Of a stretch of 64,000 nucleotides of DNA, positions 58,350-64,000 are shown piece after piece. The notes below the pieces were generated by a model, which saw nothing but the letters and a program-made list of their open reading frames with translations, was not told the DNA's origin and made no database searches. Every line of letters begins with the position of its first letter. Within the stretch, counting starts at the first letter, position 1. The position numbers were made by a program, and so were the translations under genes. This stretch comes from Limnochorda sp. LNt. GTDB taxonomy: Bacteria > Bacillota > Limnochordia > Limnochordales > Geochordaceae. The stretch covers positions 310,001-374,000 of the forward strand of contig NZ_CP141614.1 of assembly GCF_035593265.1 (NCBI RefSeq), given 5' to 3'.

Positions 58350-59792
58350 TCATTCGCGAGCCCTGGCCACGAAAAGGCCGAGCCCGAAATGGCAGCCATA
58401 CCCCAGGGCTAGCGGTCCGGTCACCTCCTCGGCGAACTCGATCTCGAAGCCAAAGGCACCCCCCACCGGAGGTGGGCCGGATGGGCGGCGACGCCGGAAG
58501 CGTATCCAATGCTGGCGGCTTGGTGCGTGGTCTCGCACCCTAACCCCCTGCGACGGGTAGCCACGGTTTTGCAGTTCTCGCAACAGCTGGTCGACGGGGG
58601 CCTCGACCACGCGTATCCGTTCCTGACCATCCGCCACTTCCTTGCGAAGCTTCGTATGGCGCACCAGGACGAAAGGCGAGACGGAGATCCATCGGCGCGA
58701 GGGGCCAAACAAGCAAGGCGCCATTCTCCTAGCCAGGAGGTCGTCCCCGAATCCCAGAAGCACAACCTTCGCCCGCGCCTCCTCGGCCTCACCCCACTTG
58801 AGCTCAGGGATGGAGGCCAGGGCCTCCAGCTCCCGTTTCTCGAAACCCTCGCGGGCCCAGATGGTCAAGTGGTCGAGCCTGCCATCCCCGTCTTCGTCCG
58901 TGGCTAGATAGAAGGCATGCCGGTGTCCCTCGAGGGGCTTGCCATCGTGCTTGCCCGTCAGGACACTGGGCGGGTCGATGTGGTGGAGGCGATGGTACCA
59001 GGACATAGCAGCCCGTCGTGCATGATGCCCGACCAGCAGCGTCTGGGTGATGGGGGGCAGCACCTTTGCCTGGAGCAGATACCGCACCACCGTAAGGCGC
59101 CGGAGCTCCGATGGCTCCGAGGGCCGTCCAGCGGGTGCCAACCGTATCCTGGGAGATCGAGGCAGGGCATATTGCACCCAGCGGCTGCCGGGAGGCATCA
59201 GGAGACGACGCTTGCGCAGGTCGGCCGTCTCCGCCATGAGAAGGCCCAGGTCCAGCGGTTGTCTGGCTGCCAGCAGGTTGACCGTCTCTAAGCTGCTGGG
59301 GGACGGCTCGCCGGCCTCCCCCAGCGGCACGCAGTTAGCTGGTGGGGCCTGCTCGACCAGTTGGGCCTCGATCCAGCTCTCGGCTCGCCCAAGGTAGCTG
59401 AGAGTTCGCAGCAGCTCGTCGAGCAACCGTCGCTGGCCGGGTTCGAGCTCCACCGACCTCCATATGACCCATAGGGCCTCTCGTCGGTCCACTACGCGGA
59501 AGGTGTCGAGCACCAGAGTCGGCGAGGCAGGGTTACGGGTCGGCATGTAGTGCCGGGTGTGGCCGCTCCGGGAGTCGGGTACGCGGTATTCGGGCGGTCC
59601 TGCCAAGGCATCCAACAGCGCAGCGATCTCTTCCCGAGGCACCTCCGGCCGATGAGTCTTCCATGCGGAAGCCAAGGCCCGCAAGAGCCTCCAAGGCGAC
59701 GGCGGCCACTCTGCGACGCCCTCGTTGACGTGACGACCCCACGGTGTCGCATGGTAGCGCCCTGCGAGGAAGCGAATCTTGACGGCCACCAT
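58350..59792 (-). CDS. csb2: Type I-G protein Csb2 (GSU0054 family, Cas5/Cas6-like)
   Basis: A 480-residue protein beginning VAVKIRFLAGRYHATPWGRHVNEG, given here as VAVKIRFLAGRYHATPW, then EWPPSPWRLLRALASAWK, the hallmark opening of Csb2. In type I-G, Csb2 combines the Cas5 role with crRNA processing by a Cas6-like C-terminal domain. HHARRAAMSWYHRLHH could supply catalytic histidines, and the ending GPLALGYGCHFGLGLFVA is the glycine-rich loop of Cas6-type RAMPs. The ATG at 59792 follows GGGGGAGACAGTCCG. It lies 33 bp after csb1 in the operon. Confidence 0.9.
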   Translation of the reverse strand: MVAVKIRFLAGRYHATPWGRHVNEGVAEWPPSPWRLLRALASAWKTHRPEVPREEIAALLDALAGPPEYRVPDSRSGHTRHYMPTRNPASPTLVLDTFRVVDRREALWVIWRSVELEPGQRRLLDELLRTLSYLGRAESWIEAQLVEQAPPANCVPLGEAGEPSPSSLETVNLLAARQPLDLGLLMAETADLRKRRLLMPPGSRWVQYALPRSPRIRLAPAGRPSEPSELRRLTVVRYLLQAKVLPPITQTLLVGHHARRAAMSWYHRLHHIDPPSVLTGKHDGKPLEGHRHAFYLATDEDGDGRLDHLTIWAREGFEKRELEALASIPELKWGEAEEARAKVVLLGFGDDLLARRMAPCLFGPSRRWISVSPFVLVRHTKLRKEVADGQERIRVVEAPVDQLLRELQNRGYPSQGVRVRDHAPSRQHWIRFRRRRPSGPPPVGGAFGFEIEFAEEVTGPLALGYGCHFGLGLFVARARE

Positions 59793-59825
59793 CGGACTGT
59801 CTCCCCCTGTCGGCGGCCGGCGGGT

Positions 59826-60911
59826 CTAGTCGTCGGTCTCCTGTGCGCTGTCGCCGTCCCGAGATGGCTCAGTCGCGCCCTTCTTGCGCTGGTATCGGGC
59901 CACGACCCGAGTGACGGGCGGCGAGGCGAAGTACGGGCGGCACGCCTCGATGAGACGCCGGAGCTCGGGCTCCAGTTCTTCGACTCGAGGCAGGTGCAAG
60001 CCCTGCGGCCGCACGACCCGTTCCTCCTTCACCACCAGGTCGCACGCCGTTCGCAGTCGAAGCCCGTGGTCGAGGAACCGCCGAATCTTCCACAAGCTGA
60101 GGAGCGTCATCAGTTCGGTGGCCGGCGAAGGCAGGCCGTAGGAGCGCAGGAGCGCAAGGTCCAGGTTGAAGTAGGCTACGATGCGCCGGGCGACGAATTC
60201 CTCGCGAGTGAAAGGCACGTTGCCGAACCCCGCCTGCGTGTCTCCCTGTGGGTCAATGCGGTCGTTCTTCACGCCACCGCTCAGCACCGACCGAGCATCT
60301 TCAGCCTCGATGAAGGCCGAGAGAGCCCGCGTCAGCCGGGCGCGCCCGTCCAGCTTCTCCAGGAAGACCCCATGCAGGACGCTGAAGGGATCGAAACGGA
60401 AGACCGCCTGAGCCAGCCGCCGGCGATCGACGAGCCCCACCGACGCGGACTCCTGACTGGCGTCAGCACCCCGTCGTCCTCTCCCCCCCTTGCGTGCCTG
60501 AATGCCGGCTGCCTCACTGAGGAGCCTTCTGAACTCTCCGTCTTCGTCGCCGATGATGTAAGGCGAGTTGAGGCGGTGGGCCTCCAGGACGGACGACGTC
60601 TCGCCGATCACCGTGCCGTCCGGACCGACTACTTCGACCTTGACCCACGGCAGCCCGCGCAGAGGGGCGACCAGGTCACCGGCGGCCTCGTCCCAGCACA
60701 CAGCCTCCAGGCGGTTGGCCATGGACTGGACGGACTCGACCAGGAGGAACGGGGTGCCGTCGGCCGATTCGAAGCGAGCCGGACCGAGATCAGGAAACCC
60801 CGTCGGTTGGAAGCGTTGCCCCTGTGCGGGTTTCAACTCCACCTCGATGAAGATGCGTGACTCCTGCCTCGACACGTCGAGCCACGATGCTACCCTTGCA
60901 CTGGACGTCAT
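59826..60911 (-). CDS. csb1: Type I-G protein Csb1 (GSU0053 family, Cas7-like)
   Basis: A 361-residue backbone subunit of the type I-G Cascade. The N-terminal ESVQSMANRLEAVCWDEAAG, the LNSPYIIGDEDGEF segment and DPFSVLHGVFLEKLDGRARLT (given here as DPFSVLHGVFLEKLDG) match the Csb1 family, whose members coat the crRNA. The C-terminal tail is charged and variable. The ATG at 60911 overlaps the csx17 stop (ATGA), and csb2 follows. Confidence 0.9.
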   Translation of the reverse strand: MTSSARVASWLDVSRQESRIFIEVELKPAQGQRFQPTGFPDLGPARFESADGTPFLLVESVQSMANRLEAVCWDEAAGDLVAPLRGLPWVKVEVVGPDGTVIGETSSVLEAHRLNSPYIIGDEDGEFRRLLSEAAGIQARKGGRGRRGADASQESASVGLVDRRRLAQAVFRFDPFSVLHGVFLEKLDGRARLTRALSAFIEAEDARSVLSGGVKNDRIDPQGDTQAGFGNVPFTREEFVARRIVAYFNLDLALLRSYGLPSPATELMTLLSLWKIRRFLDHGLRLRTACDLVVKEERVVRPQGLHLPRVEELEPELRRLIEACRPYFASPPVTRVVARYQRKKGATEPSRDGDSAQETDD

Positions 60912-63190
60912 GCTCTTGCCACCTCCAGCTCTCCGGGCTCTCCTTCTTGAGCGCCTAGCCCGGCTCTTCTCCACAGGGTCGTGACCTCCACCACCGGCAA
61001 CAGAAGCGCGGCTCCGATACGGACAGCCATGTCTTGCCACGCCGCGCTGTCCTCATGGGTCGGCCGCGGCGGCTCGAGCCCGGCTGCTCGTAGCCGAAGC
61101 TGGGCCTGGCGGACCGCGGCGGCGACGTCGCCGCCCATCAGCCGCAACAACACCGATGGGTCTGGCCTCACGGGCACCGGCTCCATCTGGAACCCCCCAA
61201 CGGCGCCCTCGGGCCGTAACCGCCTGCCGCCCCGGGCAATCGGCCACGGCAGGAAGAGTAGCTTGAGCAGCGCGTAGGCCCAGGGCAAGGTGGACGCCCG
61301 GCTGGCGGCGAGGTGGGTGCGGGGCTCTAGGCCGCTGCCTCGTCCAGACGCGGGTACGGCTTGATCCCACCGCACCAGGCTAAGCCCGCCGATGAGCTGC
61401 TCCAACTCGCGGTCGTCGACCTGGCCCTGGAGGTACGCGCCGATGTCTGCGAGCGAGCACGGCTCGACACTATCGATGTCGGGATAGGGCAAGAGGAGGG
61501 TGGTAGACTCCATCACGCGTCGATACAGGATCTCCAGGAGCTGCCGTTCCAAGGAGTCTCGGCGGCCCACAACACGGGGAGAGCCGTCACGCCAGACCCA
61601 CCGGCCGTCGGCCTGCAGCTCAACGGGTTCAAGGTGTGCGCGCATGGGGCCGAGCCTTTGGGCGCGCTCGGTCTCAAGCGTCGCGTCGGATGGGCGGTGA
61701 CTCCCTACGGCCGCGATGGACTTGGCGAGTCTGAAGGCTGTCGAACCGTCGTCGAGGAAGGGGAGCCATCGCGGGCTGACGCCCGGAAACGGGGACAGGC
61801 CCGACCTCTCGCGAAACTGCCGGGACCTGGCCACCGTCACCTCTGCCTGCCAGACTGCCACCAGCAGCCGCTGCAGTGCGCGACGCCGCTCCGACTCGGA
61901 CGGCGTGGCGGCGTAGTCGACGATGGCCTCCTCGATAGCCTGCAGCCCCCGGCGTATGGCCGTTGGGACCCGCTCGCGCGTCACCGCCCTACGCAGGCGC
62001 TCCAGCCATCCACCCCTGTCGAGGTCGGCAAGTAGCGTGCCACCTTCATGCTGTGTCACGCGGTAGTACCCCAACGGAGCTGCCAGATAGGCCCGGCCGC
62101 TGCGCCTGAGGAAGCCGAAGCGCCAGAAGCCGGCTATGCCGCGGTCCACTCCTAAGCTGACGATAGCACGGACCACGTCGGCGCCGGTGCGTGCCTGTCG
62201 CCCTGCCCAGGTGATGCGGCCCTCGGTGAGCAGTTGCGAGATCTCGCGGTAAGAGGCCGCCCGATGCCATACCGGTAGCCATATCTCCGCCCGCACCGCT
62301 TCTTCCTCGTACTCTGCCGGGGATGAAGTGGGGTATCCTACCGGGGAGGTTTGCACAGTGAACGGAAAGGCGGGCCTGGGGTTGCCAGGATCCAGGTCAG
62401 CGGTGTAGCGCCGTGCAGCCCCTCCGGCCAGCAGCAGCGTGCCCTCCAGTCCGAGCACGAGTTCCCACGGATTGACCAGCGACTCGCCCTCGACGCCTTG
62501 GGTGGCGTTAGGCCCCCCGACCCCGCCGGGATGAAACTGGCCCACCGACGCCTCCAGCAGAGGTACTCCCGCCTGTGCAAAAAGAGCGGCTTCGAGCCAC
62601 GCCTCTGACCGGCGGCGGTCCGCTCCGAGCTCCGGCAACACGTCGCACAGGCGCTGCATGAAGTTGTTGGTGAACTCCAGCCGCCCATCGATGGCACCAG
62701 TCCCGAGCAGCGGAGGGTAGCGGGGAGCCTCCTCGGTCAGCACATACGCCGCATCGAGCCATTCGACAGCCTCGTCGGGCAAGGATGCGCGTAGGGCCGC
62801 GAGGATCTCGGCCTTGCGACCTCGGTTAGGTTTGGCCTGCAATCCCAGGGCATCCAACGTTGCCCGTGCCAGCGCGATGACGCGCCGGTACAGGGCGAGA
62901 CGCGGCGCTGTCGAGCTTTCGATGGCCTCGATGCCCGCTTTCGCGTCGCTCGGGAAGAAGCCGCTTCCCCCGTTCCAGCACCCGATGAGAGGGGTCGGGC
63001 GGTACTCGTCGATGAAGAAGCGCACGAGGTCTCGGCGGTCGAGCCGGGTGTCCAACACCAAGGTCCCTTGCAGCCATCTTGCACGCACATGGGGGTCCGC
63101 CTGCTCGGCCACCAGCCTCAACACACCTAGCGCCTTGAGGTAGCTCAGGAGCGGATCCGGGCGGCATCCAGCTAGCTCGACCTCGGCCAC
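60908..63190 (-). CDS. csx17: Type I-G large subunit Csx17 (Cas8-like)
   Basis: A 760-residue protein starting ELAGCRPDPLLSYLKALGVL and then RLVAEQADPHVRARW, which is characteristic of Csx17, the Cas8u2 large subunit thought to recognise the PAM. EFTNNFMQRLCDVLPE, NPWELVLGLEGTLLLAGGAA and GVDRGIAGFWRFGFLRRSGRAYLA (the last given as GIAGFWRFGFLRRSGRAY) are further family features. The GTG at 63190 has GGAGGAGGTGA about eight bases upstream. It is 24 bp after cas3 and coupled to csb1. Confidence 0.9.
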   Translation of the reverse strand: MAEVELAGCRPDPLLSYLKALGVLRLVAEQADPHVRARWLQGTLVLDTRLDRRDLVRFFIDEYRPTPLIGCWNGGSGFFPSDAKAGIEAIESSTAPRLALYRRVIALARATLDALGLQAKPNRGRKAEILAALRASLPDEAVEWLDAAYVLTEEAPRYPPLLGTGAIDGRLEFTNNFMQRLCDVLPELGADRRRSEAWLEAALFAQAGVPLLEASVGQFHPGGVGGPNATQGVEGESLVNPWELVLGLEGTLLLAGGAARRYTADLDPGNPRPAFPFTVQTSPVGYPTSSPAEYEEEAVRAEIWLPVWHRAASYREISQLLTEGRITWAGRQARTGADVVRAIVSLGVDRGIAGFWRFGFLRRSGRAYLAAPLGYYRVTQHEGGTLLADLDRGGWLERLRRAVTRERVPTAIRRGLQAIEEAIVDYAATPSESERRRALQRLLVAVWQAEVTVARSRQFRERSGLSPFPGVSPRWLPFLDDGSTAFRLAKSIAAVGSHRPSDATLETERAQRLGPMRAHLEPVELQADGRWVWRDGSPRVVGRRDSLERQLLEILYRRVMESTTLLLPYPDIDSVEPCSLADIGAYLQGQVDDRELEQLIGGLSLVRWDQAVPASGRGSGLEPRTHLAASRASTLPWAYALLKLLFLPWPIARGGRRLRPEGAVGGFQMEPVPVRPDPSVLLRLMGGDVAAAVRQAQLRLRAAGLEPPRPTHEDSAAWQDMAVRIGAALLLPVVEVTTLWRRAGLGAQEGEPGELEVARA

Positions 63191-63214
63191 GCCGATTCAC
63201 CTCCTCCGTTGCGG

Positions 63215-64000
63215 CTAGCTCTCCTTCTCGCGGAGACTGGCCCGCACGTCGGCGACGCGCAAGAGAGCCTCCAAGAACGCAAGACGAAACGGGCCCCACC
63301 GGGCTGAGTCCCTGAGGGCGACCATCCGGTCCGTCCACGAACGTCGGGAGGTGCCGTCAGCCCCGGAGAGCCCGATTTCCATGAGACTCAGGTCCAGGGT
63401 CAGCCTGTCGATGCTCACCGCGCCGGCGATATGCACAGGCCCCAGAGAATCGCCCTCGTAGATGCCCAGCGCGTGACGGCGACCATCGCTGGGGAGCTCC
63501 TCCGTGGGAAGGGAACGGATGACCAGCCGTACCTTGCCGTGATGAGCCGCAACCAGGAAGGCAGCCAGGTCGAGCAGCTCACCGTCAAGGTCAGGGGGCG
63601 GCGATTGCAGCAGTGCCAGGGCACTAGCCAGTTCGTGGCGGAAAGGCCGCCGGCGCCGTTGGCCCAGGCTCGGGGCTTTTGCCCACAGTTCGCGGGCTCG
63701 CATCTCGCGCTCGGCCTCCTGGGCGGCCTCGATGAGCGGTAGCTGGAACTGCTCGTGGGCCTTGCCTACGTCATGGTAGGCCGCGGCTACCCTTAAGACT
63801 CGGGCCTCATCCTGCCCGATGCCAGCCGCTCCGAGGCTGGCGAGCAGTGCTTCCGTCTCGTCGATGACGTCGCGCGTGTGGTCAACGAGCGTCACCCAGC
63901 GCTCCGGGGTCGTCACTCCCTCGTCGCTGTCTGCCGGCTCTTGAGGTGACCCGCTCAAGCTTGAAGGCGACGGCTTGCCGTCCACGGTGACGACCGGCAC
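63215..64000 (-). CDS. cas3: Cas3, C-terminal HD nuclease domain (partial at the window edge)
   Basis: The 261 visible codons run in from the right edge and form an HD-type metal-dependent nuclease: TLVDHTRDVIDETEAL, AAAYHDVGKAHEQFQ, PFRHELASALALL, LVAAHHGKVRLV and ALLRVADVRAS. In type I-G the HD domain sits at the C-terminus of Cas3, after the helicase, and the gene ends right after the HD domain here. The open frame continues to the edge, and 35 disordered residues precede the HD domain, as expected of a linker, so the helicase should lie just outside. The first visible codon is GTG, but it is unlikely to be the start. Confidence 0.85.
   Translation of the reverse strand: MPVVTVDGKPSPSSLSGSPQEPADSDEGVTTPERWVTLVDHTRDVIDETEALLASLGAAGIGQDEARVLRVAAAYHDVGKAHEQFQLPLIEAAQEAEREMRARELWAKAPSLGQRRRRPFRHELASALALLQSPPPDLDGELLDLAAFLVAAHHGKVRLVIRSLPTEELPSDGRRHALGIYEGDSLGPVHIAGAVSIDRLTLDLSLMEIGLSGADGTSRRSWTDRMVALRDSARWGPFRLAFLEALLRVADVRASLREKES

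Overview
The window is GC-rich, densely coded bacterial chromosome with no rRNA, tRNA or insertion sequence that I can see. Several traits fit a high-GC member of the Bacillota, perhaps a Limnochordia- or Symbiobacterium-like lineage. These are PurS, PurQ and small PurL as separate proteins, a ykkC-type riboswitch in front of the purine operon, an N-succinylamino-acid racemase cluster of the Geobacillus kind, strong GGAGG ribosome sites, and frequent GTG and TTG starts. The taxonomic placement is inference.

Layout. 1-8 kb: a thioesterase and an acyl-CoA synthetase, two exported or anchored proteins of unknown function, an MFS exporter followed by an S9 peptidase, and a diiron ferritin-like protein. 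8-11 kb: a folate block with a DHPS-FolB fusion, FolK and a divergent second DHPS. 11-14 kb: two convergent genes that look like c-di-GMP phosphodiesterases (GAF/degenerate GGDEF/EAL and HD-GYP). 14-21.5 kb: a dicarboxylate/amino-acid symporter, an aldehyde dehydrogenase, and a likely D- to L-amino-acid conversion module (racemase, GNAT transferase, M20 hydrolase) with a Cys/Met-metabolism PLP enzyme. 21.5-33.6 kb: a VanZ-lytic transglycosylase fusion, a TPP enzyme, a 5'-nucleotidase, an MGMT-like protein, an M3 oligopeptidase, an MreB homologue, an aldo/keto reductase and a GAF-GGDEF cyclase.

33.7-44.8 kb is a ten-gene purine operon read leftwards, purE-B-C-S-Q-L-F-M-N-D. Almost every junction overlaps. 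It is preceded by a promoter, a ykkC-family leader best explained as a PRPP riboswitch, and an intrinsic terminator whose stem competes with the aptamer. purM and purL are both frameshifted as given. purH and purK are not in the operon.

45-53.6 kb holds a nucleotidyltransferase with a possible HEPN remnant, an M29 aminopeptidase, a metallo-beta-lactamase-fold protein, and a metal module: Crp/Fnr regulator, perfect 18-bp palindrome, CopZ-like chaperone, P1B-type ATPase. An EamA transporter, an ECF sigma factor and a broken VOC/DinB pair follow.

53.7-64 kb is a type I-G (formerly I-U) CRISPR-Cas locus. It has a 31-repeat array, a leader, cas2, a cas4-cas1 fusion, csb2, csb1, csx17, and the C-terminal HD part of cas3 running off the right edge. 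Array, leader and cas genes all read leftwards. The repeats fall into blocks defined by one polymorphic base, and one spacer-repeat unit is duplicated. I found no clearly undescribed multi-gene system. The strongest candidates for new detail are the riboswitch-controlled purine operon, the repeat history of the array, the VanZ-Slt fusion, the FolP-FolB fusion beside a second FolP, and the palindrome-controlled metal module.
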